Below, in pieces: positions 37,115 to 46,889 of a stretch of DNA of 64,000 nucleotides. How positions within the stretch are numbered: position 1 is the first letter of the stretch; each line of letters begins with the position of its first letter. Below the pieces are notes generated by a model that searched no databases, was not told the DNA's origin, and saw only the letters and a program-made list of their open reading frames with translations. The DNA comes from an uncultured Sphingomonadaceae bacterium (GTDB taxonomy: Bacteria > Pseudomonadota > Alphaproteobacteria > Sphingomonadales > Sphingomonadaceae), in NCBI GenBank assembly GCA_947258815.1, contig CAMYJW010000005.1, positions 124,001 through 188,000 on the forward strand, written 5' to 3'. A program made the translations under genes and the position numbers.

Positions 37115-37540
37115 TCAGCCGCCGATAACGGCCTGTGCTTCGCGGCCATCGCCTTCGGGCGCGGCAAGGATGTCACGCGTAACGCTGCCTTTGGCAACGG
37201 TGTTCGTTTCGTGGTCGCCCACGCTTGAACGGATACCGGGTGCGGCAGTGCCCGCGCGGCCGATGGTGTTGGTTTCCACGCCGCTGCGTGGGCCCGGTCC
37301 GCCGAACAGCGCGTCAAGCGTCTGGTCCTGCAGCGCGCGCTCTGCCGGGCGGGGTTCGCCCTGGCGGGGCGGGGTGAGCGCGAAATCGGGCGGCACGACC
37401 AGCGGTGTCTGGCGCTGAACGGCAAATTCATCGGGCCGGTCGCGATTGAACAGGCCGCTGCCGCCACATGCGGATACAAGTCCGGCCGATGCGGTAACAA
37501 GGATCAGGGCCCCAATCTTGGTCTTTGAAATCGAATGCAT
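37115..37540 (-). CDS. DUF3035 lipoprotein
   Basis: Small periplasmic lipoprotein of about 141 residues. Seen from the ATG at 37540: a signal peptide with lipobox VSAC, then a Pro-rich, mostly disordered region with RPDEFAVQRQTPLVVPPDF, the core of DUF3035. It follows lspA at once (4 bases), and LspA would process its signal peptide. Some databases call this family a BamF-like barrel-assembly subunit; I treat that as unproven. Confidence 0.8.
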   Translation of the reverse strand: MHSISKTKIGALILVTASAGLVSACGGSGLFNRDRPDEFAVQRQTPLVVPPDFALTPPRQGEPRPAERALQDQTLDALFGGPGPRSGVETNTIGRAGTAAPGIRSSVGDHETNTVAKGSVTRDILAAPEGDGREAQAVIGG

Positions 37541-37544
37541 GGTG

Positions 37545-38069
37545 TCAGCTCTCCGGGGCATCTTGCGATACGGTTTCGGGCTTTTCGCGCGAAAGCAGGG
37601 TTCGGGCAAGAATAATCACGACGCCGATGGTGATCGCCGCATCGGCAAGGTTGAAAATCAGGAACGGGCGGAACGATCCGAAGTGCAGGTCGGCATAATC
37701 GATCACATAGCCATGAAGCACGCGATCGCGGATGTTGCCCAGCGCGCCGCCCAGCACCAGCGCCAGCGCCAGAATATCGCCAAGCGCTTTCTCGCGCAGC
37801 ATCCAGATGAACACGAACAATGCAATCGCGCTGGTCATCAGCACCAGCAGCCAGCGCATTTCCATCGTGTCGGCGGTGAGCATGCCCAGCGACACGCCGT
37901 AGTTCTCGGTCCAGCGCAAATCGAAGAACGGCAAGATTTCGATCGCCCCTCCGGGCTGCCGACGCAGATCGAGCGGCCCCAGCATCAGGCGTTTGAGCCA
38001 CTGGTCCGCCAGAAAGATCGCAAGCGCAAGGCCAATGGCGGTTACCCGCTGGCGCAAAAGAATGCTCAT
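37545..38069 (-). CDS. lspA: Lipoprotein signal peptidase (signal peptidase II)
   Basis: Aspartyl protease of the inner membrane that cleaves prolipoprotein signals. Seen: 174 residues, four membrane helices, the active-site blocks NIRDRVLHGYVIDYADLH and FNLADAAITIGV. The ATG at 38069 overlaps the ileS stop by four bases; the longer frame to 38177 lies inside ileS. The order ileS-lspA is common in proteobacteria. Confidence 0.95.
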   Translation of the reverse strand: MSILLRQRVTAIGLALAIFLADQWLKRLMLGPLDLRRQPGGAIEILPFFDLRWTENYGVSLGMLTADTMEMRWLLVLMTSAIALFVFIWMLREKALGDILALALVLGGALGNIRDRVLHGYVIDYADLHFGSFRPFLIFNLADAAITIGVVIILARTLLSREKPETVSQDAPES

Positions 38070-40981
38070 TCCGCTGGCGCTCCCGCTGCGTCGATCTGGG
38101 TGACGACCGTTTCGCACCGCCCGCATAACGCGCCGTCTTCGGCCACTTCGGGCAAGTGCCGCCAGCAGCGGCCGCATTTGTGGTGAGAGGTGGGCGTGGC
38201 GGTCACGCTGTCCGTCTGCCTGCGCGTCACTGTCGCGGTGATGAACAGTTCTTCCAGCTCGGCGTCGGGCGCGGATGCCGGGATCGTCACTTCCGCTTCC
38301 AGCCCGGAGCGAACCCGTTTTTCCCGCCGCAGCGGCTCAATCGCTTCGTTCACCTGTTCGCGAACGGCGCGGATGGCACCCCAGCGATCCATATCAACCT
38401 CGCCGCCAAGGCCGCCAAGCTCCGGCCATTCCAGCAGATGCACGGTTTCACTGCCGGGATAGCGTGTCTGCCACACTTCCTCCGCGGTAAACACCAGCAC
38501 CGGCGCGGCATAGCGGACCAGCGCGTGGAACAGCGCATCCAGCACCGTGCGATAAGCGCGGCGTTTCAGGTCAGCGGGGGCATCGCAATAAAGGCTGTCC
38601 TTGCGGATATCGAAGAAGAACGCGGACAGATCCTCGTTGCAGAAATCGGCGATTTCGCGCGTGTAGGTGTTGAAATCGAAATCATCGACCGCGCGGCGCA
38701 ATTTTGCGTCAAGCTGGCCGAGCAGAGCCAGAACATAGCGTTCCAGTTCCGGCATTTCGGCGATGTCTACCCGCTCTGCCTCTTCAAAATCGGCGAGTGC
38801 GCCAAGCAGATAGCGAAATGTGTTGCGGATCTTCCGGTATTGATCGGACACGCCTTTGAGGATTTCATCGCCGATCCGGTGATCTTCGGTAAAATCAACC
38901 GAAAGCGCCCACAGCCGGACGATATCGGCGCCATACTGCTCCATCACTTTAAGCGGGCTGACCGTGTTGCCCAGCGATTTGGACATCTTCATGCCCTTGG
39001 CGTCCATCGTGAAGCCGTGAGTCAGCACCGCCTTGTAGGGCGCATGGCCGCGCGTGCCGCAGCTTTCCAGCAGGCTGGACTGGAACCACCCGCGATGCTG
39101 ATCCGATCCTTCCAGATAGAGATCGGCGGGCGGGCCTTCATAGCCTTCGCCGCGCAGCAGATCGGGCCACTTGCCGCTTTCCAGCACGAACGCATGGGTG
39201 CAGCCGGAATCGAACCAGACATCGAGGATATCGGTGATCCGCTCGTAATCCTCGGCCTTGTAGGCATCGCCAAGATAGTCCTGCGCGCGTTCATCGCACC
39301 ACGCATCGACACCGCCTTCGCGCACGGCGGCGATGATCCGCGCGTTGACTTGCGGATCGCACAGATACTGGCCGGATTTGCGATCGACAAACAGCGTGAT
39401 CGGCACACCCCACGCGCGCTGGCGAGAGAGCACCCAGTCTGGCCGGCCTTCGACCATCGAACCGATACGGTTACGACCCTTTTCTGGAACGAACCGTGTT
39501 TGTGAAATGGCCTGCATCGCCGTTTCGCGCAGCGTGCCGCCATCGCGCGGCTTGTCCATCGGCACAAACCACTGCGGCGTGCAGCGGAAGATGATCTTCT
39601 TCTTCGAACGCCAGCTGTGTGGATAAGAGTGTTGATAATCCGTGGACGCGCTGAGGAGAGCGCCCGCCGCGCGCAAATCTTCGCAGATCGGGCCGCCCGT
39701 GCCATCTTCCTTGGGCGGTGCGTTGAGATTGGGATTGATAACCGCGCGCCGCCGATCATCATGCGCGCCCAGCCACGGCCAGTCATCGCGATACAGCCCG
39801 TCCGGCCCGACCGCGAACACGGGTTCGATGCCATGTTCCTTGCACAGGAAGAAATCGTCCTCGCCATGATCGGGGGCCATGTGGACAAGGCCGGTGCCGC
39901 TTTCAGTGGTGACGAAATCCGATCCATCAAGCATCGGGCGCAAGCGTGTGTAAAAATCGCTATCGGGAAACTGCGCCGCCATCGGGTGACGGACTTTGGT
40001 TCCGGCGAATTCGGAGCCTTTGCCCGACCAAAGAGTTTCAAACTCGGAATCTGCGCCACCGCCGCATACCCGATTGTCCATTGCAGTTAGCAAATCTCTT
40101 GAGACAATTAACGTCTTGCCGACGTAGTTGTTAAGGCGCTCTCCAACTTCGTCCGCTTCTCCAGCCCAAGCGGCACTGACTGATGCTAGGACCTTGACTG
40201 CAACATACTCAACATCCGCCCCATAGGCGATCGCCTGATTGCTCGGGATCGTCCACGGTGTTGTCGTCCAGATTACGGCGTGTGCGCCGATCAGTTCGGG
40301 AATCGGGCTTTCAACAATCTCAAACGCCACGTCGATCTGGGTTGAGGTGATGTCCTCATATTCCACTTCGGCTTCGGCCAGCGCGGTTTTTTCAACCGGG
40401 GACCACATCACCGGCTTGGCGCCGCGATAAAGCTGATCGGATTCGGCAAATTTCATCAGCTCGGCAACGATTGTCGCTTCGGCTTCGAAATCCATGGTCA
40501 GATAGGGATTGTCCCAGTCACCATTGATGCCCAGCCGTTTTAGCTGTTCGCGCTGGGTATCGACCCAGTGCTGCGCATAGGCGCGGCATTCGGCGCGAAA
40601 TTCGTTGGCCGGAACTTCGTCTTTGTTCAGCTTCTTCTTGCGGTATTGCTCTTCAACTTTCCATTCGATGGGCAGGCCATGGCAATCCCATCCGGGCACA
40701 TAAGGCGCATCCTTGCCCAGCAGGCTTTGCGTGCGCACCACCATGTCTTTCAGAATGTGGTTCAGCGCATGGCCGATGTGCATATCGCCGTTGGCGTATG
40801 GCGGGCCATCATGCAGGATGAACTTTTCGCGCCCCGCGCGGGCTTCACGCAGTTTGCGGTAAATGTCTGCCGCCTGCCAGCGCTCAAGAATGCCCGGTTC
40901 CTTCTTGGGAAGCCCGGCTTTCATGGGGAAATCGGTCTTCGGCAGGAAGACGGTGTCTCTGTAATCGCGCTGCTCGGTCAT
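38066..40981 (-). CDS. ileS: Isoleucyl-tRNA synthetase
   Basis: Charges tRNA-Ile; class Ia synthetase, 971 residues. Seen: HIGH at 68-71, KMSKS at 665-669, an editing domain between them, DVWFDSGCTHAFV, and a C-terminal zinc-binding segment with paired Cys (CGRCWRHLPE, CGRCETVV). First gene of ileS-lspA-DUF3035 and only 11 bases downstream of ribF, so the four genes are probably co-transcribed. Confidence 0.97.
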   Translation of the reverse strand: MTEQRDYRDTVFLPKTDFPMKAGLPKKEPGILERWQAADIYRKLREARAGREKFILHDGPPYANGDMHIGHALNHILKDMVVRTQSLLGKDAPYVPGWDCHGLPIEWKVEEQYRKKKLNKDEVPANEFRAECRAYAQHWVDTQREQLKRLGINGDWDNPYLTMDFEAEATIVAELMKFAESDQLYRGAKPVMWSPVEKTALAEAEVEYEDITSTQIDVAFEIVESPIPELIGAHAVIWTTTPWTIPSNQAIAYGADVEYVAVKVLASVSAAWAGEADEVGERLNNYVGKTLIVSRDLLTAMDNRVCGGGADSEFETLWSGKGSEFAGTKVRHPMAAQFPDSDFYTRLRPMLDGSDFVTTESGTGLVHMAPDHGEDDFFLCKEHGIEPVFAVGPDGLYRDDWPWLGAHDDRRRAVINPNLNAPPKEDGTGGPICEDLRAAGALLSASTDYQHSYPHSWRSKKKIIFRCTPQWFVPMDKPRDGGTLRETAMQAISQTRFVPEKGRNRIGSMVEGRPDWVLSRQRAWGVPITLFVDRKSGQYLCDPQVNARIIAAVREGGVDAWCDERAQDYLGDAYKAEDYERITDILDVWFDSGCTHAFVLESGKWPDLLRGEGYEGPPADLYLEGSDQHRGWFQSSLLESCGTRGHAPYKAVLTHGFTMDAKGMKMSKSLGNTVSPLKVMEQYGADIVRLWALSVDFTEDHRIGDEILKGVSDQYRKIRNTFRYLLGALADFEEAERVDIAEMPELERYVLALLGQLDAKLRRAVDDFDFNTYTREIADFCNEDLSAFFFDIRKDSLYCDAPADLKRRAYRTVLDALFHALVRYAAPVLVFTAEEVWQTRYPGSETVHLLEWPELGGLGGEVDMDRWGAIRAVREQVNEAIEPLRREKRVRSGLEAEVTIPASAPDAELEELFITATVTRRQTDSVTATPTSHHKCGRCWRHLPEVAEDGALCGRCETVVTQIDAAGAPAE

Positions 40982-40992
40982 CGCCTACACTT

Positions 40993-41928
40993 TCAAACAA
41001 GCGGCGCGCTTAGGAGTTTCCGCGCATTGTCGCAATCCCGGCCCATCTGCTCCTGCAGGGCTTCAAGCGAATCGAACCTGGCCTCGGGCCGCAGGAAATG
41101 ATGCAGCGCCACTTCGATTTCCTGATCGTAGAGGTTTTCCTGAAAGTCGAAGAAGAAAGGCTCCAGCAGTTCCTTGGGCGGATCGAATGTCGGGCGGATG
41201 CCCAGATTGGCCGCGCCGCGCAAAATCCGGCCATCGGGCAGTGCGCCTGCAACCGCATAGATGCCATAGCGCGGGCGCAGGTAGCTGCCCATATCGAGAT
41301 TGGCGGTGGGAAAGCCGATGGTGCGGCCCACTTTATCGCCATGCTGGACCACGCTGCGGATCGCGAACGGTCGTGTCAGCAGGCGGCGAGCGGTGGTGCA
41401 GTCTCCGGCTTTCAGCGCATCGCGAATGCGGCTGGACGAAATCGGACCGTCCGAATCGTGCACCGCCGCCACGAACCGGGTCATGATATCGAACCGCTCG
41501 CCCAGTTCGCGCAGCGATCCCGCGTTGCCCGATCGATCCTTGCCGAAGGTGAAATCATCGCCGGTAACGACGCCCGCGGTTTGCAGCCGGGCATGAATGA
41601 TATCTTCAACCCAGCGATCCGCGGGCATTCCCGCAATCGCCTGATCGAAATGGAACACCAGCATCGCATCCGCGCCGGCTTGCGCAAACAGCTCTTCGCG
41701 CTGATCAAGCGAAGTCAGCCGAAACGGTTCTGTATCGGGCCGGAAAAAGCGGACAGGGTGCGGATCGAACGTGGCGACAATCGCCGGGCGGCCTTCTTCG
41801 CGCGCCCAGCGCACGGCTTCGCCCACCACGGCCTGATGGCCCTGATGAAATCCATCGAAATTGCCCAGTGCCAGAATAGCGCCGTGCAGATGTTCGGGAA
41901 TCGGTTTGCGGTGGTCGAGGCGAATCAT
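40993..41928 (-). CDS. ribF: Bifunctional riboflavin kinase / FAD synthetase
   Basis: Makes FMN and FAD from riboflavin. Seen: an N-terminal adenylyltransferase domain with GNFDGFHQGHQ and VTGDDFTFGKDRSGN, and a C-terminal flavokinase domain with VGRTIGFPTANLDM and EVALHHFLRPEARFDSLEAL. 311 residues, full length. Located between folA and ileS on the minus strand with short gaps. Confidence 0.96.
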   Translation of the reverse strand: MIRLDHRKPIPEHLHGAILALGNFDGFHQGHQAVVGEAVRWAREEGRPAIVATFDPHPVRFFRPDTEPFRLTSLDQREELFAQAGADAMLVFHFDQAIAGMPADRWVEDIIHARLQTAGVVTGDDFTFGKDRSGNAGSLRELGERFDIMTRFVAAVHDSDGPISSSRIRDALKAGDCTTARRLLTRPFAIRSVVQHGDKVGRTIGFPTANLDMGSYLRPRYGIYAVAGALPDGRILRGAANLGIRPTFDPPKELLEPFFFDFQENLYDQEIEVALHHFLRPEARFDSLEALQEQMGRDCDNARKLLSAPLV

Positions 41929-41938
41929 CGTTTCCGGC

Positions 41939-42424
41939 CTATAGGGCGCGTTCGTATGTCACCCAAGCGAATGCGGGCCGGGTGCCATCTGCGGGCTGTT
42001 CTTCGCGCGTGGTTTCCACCCAATCTTCCCCCGGTGCATCCATATGCGTGTCGCCGCCTATCGCGGCGTGGATCTGGGTCAATTCTATCCTCCGGGCAAG
42101 CGGCAGAAACAAGCTGTATATCTGCGCGCCGCCGATAATCGCAATCTCGCCGTCTCCTGCCAGCGCCAGTGCATCTTCAACCGTGTGCACCACTTCGGCG
42201 CCGTTGGCGCGCCATCCGGCATCACGGGTCAGCACGATATGGCGTCTGCCCGGAAGCGGTTTTGGAAAACTTTCAAATGTTTTGCGGCCCATGATCATCG
42301 GCTTGCCCATGGTCAGCGCCTTGAAACGCCTGAGATCGGCCGGAAGGTGCCATGGCAGCGCGCCGTCCTTGCCGATGGTGCCGTTTGCGGCGCGCGCATA
42401 TATCAGGACAATATCCTGCGACAT
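41939..42424 (-). CDS. folA: Dihydrofolate reductase
   Basis: NADPH-dependent reduction of dihydrofolate, 161 residues. Seen: ARAANGTIGKDGALPWHLPADL at the substrate site, MIMGRKTFESFP, LPGRRHIVLTRD, and IIGGAQIYSLFLPLA. Lies 10 bases before ribF and 8 bases after purK on the minus strand. Confidence 0.96.
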   Translation of the reverse strand: MSQDIVLIYARAANGTIGKDGALPWHLPADLRRFKALTMGKPMIMGRKTFESFPKPLPGRRHIVLTRDAGWRANGAEVVHTVEDALALAGDGEIAIIGGAQIYSLFLPLARRIELTQIHAAIGGDTHMDAPGEDWVETTREEQPADGTRPAFAWVTYERAL

Positions 42425-42432
42425 CGCGCCGC

Positions 42433-43491
42433 TCAGTCCAGCGTCAATCGCGTGACGTGGCCCATTTTGCGGCCCGGTCGCGCGGCGGCCTTGCCATAAA
42501 GATGCAGATGATTGGCCGGATCGGAGAGTATTTCGGGCCAGTCGTGCGCGTCATCGCCGATCAGGTTGTCCATTTTCACCGCGCGCGCTGCCAGCGCCGT
42601 ATCGCCCGGTGGCAGACCGCAGATTGCGCGGACGTGGTTTTCGAACTGGCTGGTGAGCGCGCCTTCGATTGTCCAGTGGCCCGAATTGTGCACGCGCGGC
42701 GCCATTTCGTTGAACACCGGCCCATCGTCGGTGGCAAAAAATTCCAGCGTGAGAACGCCAACATAGTCCAGCGCGTCCGCCACTTTTGCGGCAAGTGCGC
42801 GCGCTTCGGGAACAAGCGCTTCGACCCGTGGCGAAGCCGGGACGGTGGAGTGCGCGAGAATCCCGCCTTCGTGCACGTTTTCGGGCGTGTCCCAGAAACA
42901 GGTTGCGCCATTAGCGCCGCGGCACAGCAAAACCGAAAACTCGGCAAAAAAGGTGACGAACCCTTCATAGACCAGCGGCTGGCCCGGCAAATCAATCGCG
43001 CTGGCATCGGCCGCGCTGGCGATCCGCCACTGGCCTTTGCCGTCATAGCCATCGCGCCGGGTCTTGAGGATGCCGGGCGCGCCGATTTCGGCGATTGCCG
43101 TGGCCAGATCCTCGGCCGAATTTACCGCTGCGAACGGGGCCGGCCTGCCACCCAGCTCTTGCACAAAGGTCTTTTCGGCCAGCCGGTCCTGCGCGGTTTC
43201 AAGCGCGCGCGGGTGGGGGGCAAGCGGCACATCCTTGAGCGCCTTGAGAGGGGCAACCGGCACGTTCTCAAATTCATAAGTGATAACAGCGCAATCGGCG
43301 GCAAACCGCGCCATCGCATCGGCATCATCAAAGCCCGCGCAGGTAAAAGCCGCGCTGACTTCGGCGGCGATGCTGTCACGCTCGGGCGCGAAGATATGCG
43401 TGCGATAGCCCAGTTGTGCCGCCGCAATAGCGATCATCCTGCCCAGCTGGCCGCCGCCAAGGATGCCGATGGTCTCGCCCGGTGGGATCAT
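42433..43491 (-). CDS. purK: 5-(carboxyamino)imidazole ribonucleotide synthase
   Basis: ATP-grasp enzyme of purine synthesis that carboxylates AIR. Seen: 352 residues, IGILGGGQLGRMIAIAAAQLGY at the N-terminus, LKTRRDGYDGKGQWRI, NEMAPRVHNSGHWTIEGALTSQFENH. Downstream of purE by 33 bases; product channelled to PurE. Confidence 0.97.
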   Translation of the reverse strand: MIPPGETIGILGGGQLGRMIAIAAAQLGYRTHIFAPERDSIAAEVSAAFTCAGFDDADAMARFAADCAVITYEFENVPVAPLKALKDVPLAPHPRALETAQDRLAEKTFVQELGGRPAPFAAVNSAEDLATAIAEIGAPGILKTRRDGYDGKGQWRIASAADASAIDLPGQPLVYEGFVTFFAEFSVLLCRGANGATCFWDTPENVHEGGILAHSTVPASPRVEALVPEARALAAKVADALDYVGVLTLEFFATDDGPVFNEMAPRVHNSGHWTIEGALTSQFENHVRAICGLPPGDTALAARAVKMDNLIGDDAHDWPEILSDPANHLHLYGKAAARPGRKMGHVTRLTLD

Positions 43492-43524
43492 GGGAGCAGG
43501 ATCACGAATACGCTGTCATGCGGA

Positions 43525-44004
43525 TCACGAAGGCCGCTCGGCCACGCTGGCCGTCTGCTCGGCGCGAAACGCCTTGAGCCGCCCGGCCAGTGCCTCGTCA
43601 GCCGTTGCAAGGATGGAGGCCGCCAGCAATCCGGCGTTCTTCGCGCCCGCTTCGCCGATTGCCAGCGTGCCGACGGGCACTCCGGCTGGCATCTGCACGA
43701 TGGAAAGCAAACTGTCCTGCCCGGAAAGCGCTTTGGATTGCACCGGCACGCCCAGCACCGGCAGATGTGTCATCGCCGCGATCATCCCCGGCAAATGGGC
43801 CGCACCGCCAGCGCCTGCGATGATAACCTTGAAGCCATCATCCGCCGCGCCGTTTGCAAAGTCTGCCATGCGTTGCGGCGTGCGGTGGGCCGAGACAATC
43901 CGCGCGTCATAGTCCACCCCCAGCGCATCGAGCATCTCGGCTGCGCACCGCATCGTTGGCCAGTCCGACTGGCTTCCCATCACGATCGCAACCGGTGCAG
44001 TCAT
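43525..44004 (-). CDS. purE: N5-carboxyaminoimidazole ribonucleotide mutase
   Basis: Converts the PurK product to CAIR. Seen: 159 residues, [21 protein letters not shown] (active-site Ser-Ala-His-Arg), [21 protein letters not shown]. Class I PurE, consistent with the adjacent purK. One base separates it from gpmA upstream, so gpmA-purE-purK-folA-ribF appear to form one transcript. Confidence 0.97.
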   Translation of the reverse strand: MTAPVAIVMGSQSDWPTMRCAAEMLDALGVDYDARIVSAHRTPQRMADFANGAADDGFKVIIAGAGGAAHLPGMIAAMTHLPVLGVPVQSKALSGQDSLLSIVQMPAGVPVGTLAIGEAGAKNAGLLAASILATADEALAGRLKAFRAEQTASVAERPS

Positions 44005-44005
44005 C

Positions 44006-44692
44006 TCAGCGCTCCGAAAGGTAATAGCGTTCCGCCGCGTTCAGATCGGCGTCAAGATCGTAAACGATAGGCTGGCCGGTTGGAATCTCAAGGCCGGTAA
44101 TCTCTTCATCCGAAATGCCAGAAAGGTGTTTGACCAGCGCGCGCAACGAATTTCCATGAGCGGAAACCAGCACGGTCGCGCCCGCTTTCAGGTGGGGGAC
44201 GATGGCGGATTCGTAATAGGGCAGCACCCGCGCGATGGTGTCTTTCAGGCTTTCGGTCTGCGGGATATCGATGCCGGCATAACGCTCATCGCCCGAAAGA
44301 TCGAACTGCGATCCGGCTTCCAGTGTTGGCGGGGGCGTATCGAAACTGCGCCGCCAGATGTGCACCTGATCGTCACCATGTTTTGCCGCCGTCTCTGCCT
44401 TGTTAAGCCCGGTCAGCCCGCCATAGTGGCGCTCATTCAGTCGCCAGTCCTTGGTTTCGGGGATCCACAGCAGATTGGCTTCGCGCAGCGCAAGGTGCAG
44501 CGTGCGGATCGCGCGGGTCTGGAATGAGGTAAACGCGATTGTCGGCAAAACGCCTTTTGCGCGCAGCAGCCGCCCGGCGGCGAGCGCTTCTTCCTCACCC
44601 TTTTCGGTAAGGTCCACATCCCACCATCCGGTGAAACGGTTTTCCAGATTCCATTGGCTCTGCCCGTGGCGGACAAGGATCAGCTGCGGCAA
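44006..44692 (-). CDS. gpmA: 2,3-bisphosphoglycerate-dependent phosphoglycerate mutase
   Basis: Interconverts 3- and 2-phosphoglycerate in glycolysis. Seen: [10 protein letters not shown] with phospho-His9, [19 protein letters not shown], and the second His in [16 protein letters not shown]. 228 residues, complete. First gene of the minus-strand purine/folate run. Confidence 0.96.
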   Translation of the reverse strand: MPQLILVRHGQSQWNLENRFTGWWDVDLTEKGEEEALAAGRLLRAKGVLPTIAFTSFQTRAIRTLHLALREANLLWIPETKDWRLNERHYGGLTGLNKAETAAKHGDDQVHIWRRSFDTPPPTLEAGSQFDLSGDERYAGIDIPQTESLKDTIARVLPYYESAIVPHLKAGATVLVSAHGNSLRALVKHLSGISDEEITGLEIPTGQPIVYDLDADLNAAERYYLSER

Positions 44693-44726
44693 GATGATGG
44701 CTCCACTGTGTCAGGAGCGGCAGCCC

Positions 44727-44882
44727 CTAGCTTTTTGGCGGCATTTTGGAAAGGGCTTCGCTGTCAGGTTGTGCGGTGCTGGCATTCATCGCGCGCGCCT
44801 GGGTCTTTCGGCGGCGCAGATTTTCGCGCAGCTTTGCGGCCAGGCGCTCCTCGCGGGTCAACTTGGGATCGTCTTCAGACAT
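44727..44882 (-). CDS. Small conserved protein of unknown function
   Basis: 51 residues from the ATG at 44882: MSEDDPKLTREERLAAKLRENLRRRKTQ then a low-complexity tail. Highly charged single helix, no membrane part. It sits just upstream of gpmA on the same strand, and divergent from tRNA-Thr. The charged helical motif is typical of short conserved sphingomonad proteins, but I cannot name a family. Confidence 0.55.
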   Translation of the reverse strand: MSEDDPKLTREERLAAKLRENLRRRKTQARAMNASTAQPDSEALSKMPPKS

Positions 44883-44925
44883 GATCGCCCATCTGCCTCT
44901 CTCACGCCACAAGCGCAAGCATAGC

Positions 44926-44954
44926 TTGACATTGATAGCCATGCAGACAATAGC
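44926..44954 (+). promoter_or_regulatory. Likely promoter of tRNA-Thr
   Basis: A perfect -35 box TTGACA (44926-44931), 17-base spacer, and a weak -10 AATAGC (44949-44954), placing the start about 25 bases before the tRNA. Confidence 0.5.
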
Positions 44955-44985
44955 GCGCGCCTGCCCGGCACGCCCGGCCGAATGC

Positions 44986-45060
44986 GCTGCTGTAGCTCAG
45001 TGGTAGAGCGCACCCTTGGTAAGGGTGAGGTCGAGAGTTCAATTCTCTCCAGCAGCACCA
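44986..45060 (+). tRNA. tRNA-Thr (GGT)
   Basis: 75 bases with encoded CCA. The acceptor arm GCTGCTG pairs perfectly with CAGCAGC; the D-arm is GCTC-GAGC; the anticodon stem CACCC/GGGTG carries loop TTGGTAA with anticodon GGT; the T-arm is GAGAG TTCAATT CTCTC. Accessory DNA begins directly after it, so its 3' end is a possible island boundary. Confidence 0.95.
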
Positions 45061-45272
45061 TTCAGTCCCCATTTTTCGGCTGGCATCAGAGAGCCCTGGA
45101 CTGACCATAAATTCTTCCCTGATTTCAGGGCCTTGTGCGCCGCCAATATACTGAGCCGCAAACAGAGACGATTCTGGCGGGCGAACATGGCGAAAATCTC
45201 ACCCATATCTCTGAAGGGCCAAAACGCTGGCACCGGTTGCAGATCGAGATTTGCGAAGGGAGTGAGGATTGC

Positions 45273-46889
45273 TCAGGCAAACCCGAGAAATGCGCGCTGG
45301 CCGGGCCAGTCTAGCGGGACATCACCGCAGCGCAATAGGTAGCGGGCAGTGAGATGCGGCGGCTGGCGGCCTTTGAGGATATCAGAGACGATGTCGGGGG
45401 CGAGCCAGGAAAGTCGTGCCAGCCTCTGCAGGTGGGGCCTGCTGTAGTCCGACACGATCTTGCCTTCCTTGCCTTCGACAAGATGTTGGCGCGCGGCAAA
45501 GGCCTGGCCCATGAGCTTGACCAAAACCGGGTCCGGTAAGGTTGCCGGCGATCGGTGGTCGGGAGGTACCGCAATCTTCAGTTCATGGCCCTTGCGGACC
45601 AGCTTCGCGGGGACGGAAATGGTTGTGAGTTTGTTGTCCTCTAGCCCACTGAAGGCGATTTCCACCGAATCTTCTTTCAGCCGGACGCCTGTCTTCAGCT
45701 CAAGCAATTGCTCGCGCTGTTCAATGGTGGAGCCATTTCGCAGTGCCTCGGCTATCGAATGGTTTACGTCGTTGCGTTTCTGCCAGTCGGCCGTGTCGTC
45801 TGTGCCGGACGACACCGGCTTCTCGAGATGACGGGCGATCGCCTCTATCACGACGGTATCGATCTCGCTCGTCGGGAAGCTCCAGATCTTGTCGCGGTCT
45901 TCGCCGGGACTGGTTCGGGTTGTGTAATAGCGATAGGTCTTCACACCCTTCTTGCCGCCAGTTGGCGACATCGGCCTTCCATCAGGATCTGTCAGCATAC
46001 CGGTGAGCAGGCTCGGCCGGCTCGTTCTGGTGCCCACCACCTTTTCATGATTGTTGCGCTTGAGGGTTTTCTGGACGGCATCGAAAGTGACAGCATCGAT
46101 AATGGCCTCGTGCTCGCCATCATGGATCAGGTCTTTGTGGCGAATCTTGCCGATGTAGATGGGATTCTTGAGCATCAGCCCCAGAGGGCCCCGGCCGAAG
46201 CAGACATTGCCGATGACACGTCCATCAGTCAGGGCGCGCCTGCGCGTACGATATCCTGTGCGGGCAAGGTCATCGACCAGCAGGGGGATCGACTTCAGTT
46301 CGAGGTAACGCGCAAAGATATGGCGCACGTCTCCCGCTTCAGTCGGCTCGATCAGCAGCTTGCGTTGCTCCACACGGTAGCCAAGCGGAACAGCACCGCC
46401 CATCCACATGCCCTTCTTCTTGGAGGCCGCAACCTTGTCTCGGATGCGCTCTGAGGTAACTTCGCGCTCGAACTGGGCGAAGGAGAGCAGGACATTGAGC
46501 GTCAGCCTGCCCATGCTGGTGGTGGTGTTGAATGCCTGGGTGACGCTGACAAATGACGCGCTGCGTACATCGAGTATCTCGACGATCTTGGCAAAGTCGG
46601 CAAGGCTGCGGGTCAGTCGGTCTACCTTGTAGACGACAATCACATCAATCTTCCCGGCCTCGACATCGGCCAGCAGCTGGCGGAGGGCAGGCCGGTCCAT
46701 GCTGCCTCCCGACCAGCCACCATCGTCATACTGTTCGGCAACAGCTTCCCATCCTTCGCCGGCCTGGCTCAGGATATAGGCGGCACAGGCTTCGCGCTGT
46801 GCATCGAGGCTGTTGAAATCCTGCTCGAGTCCTTCCTCGGTCGATTTCCTCGTATAGATGGCACAGCGCTTTCGATCAGCCATTGGCAT
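45273..46889 (-). CDS. Large serine recombinase
   Basis: Site-specific recombinase of 538 residues. Seen: a resolvase catalytic domain (about 1-150) with nucleophile Ser16 in YTRKSTEEG and VDRLTRSLADF, then a recombinase DNA-binding domain (about 165-300: GYRVEQRKLLIEPTEAGDVRHIF) and a C-terminal region with a linker segment RPMSPTGGKKGVKTYRYYTTR. It probably moves the cassette it forms with the DUF2924 and DUF3489 genes upstream. The start overlaps the DUF2924 stop by 14 bases; a second ATG two codons later is possible. Confidence 0.9.
   Translation of the reverse strand: MPMADRKRCAIYTRKSTEEGLEQDFNSLDAQREACAAYILSQAGEGWEAVAEQYDDGGWSGGSMDRPALRQLLADVEAGKIDVIVVYKVDRLTRSLADFAKIVEILDVRSASFVSVTQAFNTTTSMGRLTLNVLLSFAQFEREVTSERIRDKVAASKKKGMWMGGAVPLGYRVEQRKLLIEPTEAGDVRHIFARYLELKSIPLLVDDLARTGYRTRRRALTDGRVIGNVCFGRGPLGLMLKNPIYIGKIRHKDLIHDGEHEAIIDAVTFDAVQKTLKRNNHEKVVGTRTSRPSLLTGMLTDPDGRPMSPTGGKKGVKTYRYYTTRTSPGEDRDKIWSFPTSEIDTVVIEAIARHLEKPVSSGTDDTADWQKRNDVNHSIAEALRNGSTIEQREQLLELKTGVRLKEDSVEIAFSGLEDNKLTTISVPAKLVRKGHELKIAVPPDHRSPATLPDPVLVKLMGQAFAARQHLVEGKEGKIVSDYSRPHLQRLARLSWLAPDIVSDILKGRQPPHLTARYLLRCGDVPLDWPGQRAFLGFA

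Noticed and set aside
37545-38177. Longer lspA starting at 38177
   Set aside because: The extra 36 codons lie inside ileS; the ATG at 38069 gives the normal LspA length and the usual ATGA coupling.
42352-44070. A 572-codon plus-strand frame across purK and purE
   Set aside because: Antisense to two clear enzymes; composition is that of a shadow frame.
45033-45060. Duplicate of the tRNA-Thr 3' end as an attachment site
   Set aside because: I looked for the terminal tRNA bases elsewhere in the island and saw only a short CCAGCAGCA match near 48840, too short to support an att site.
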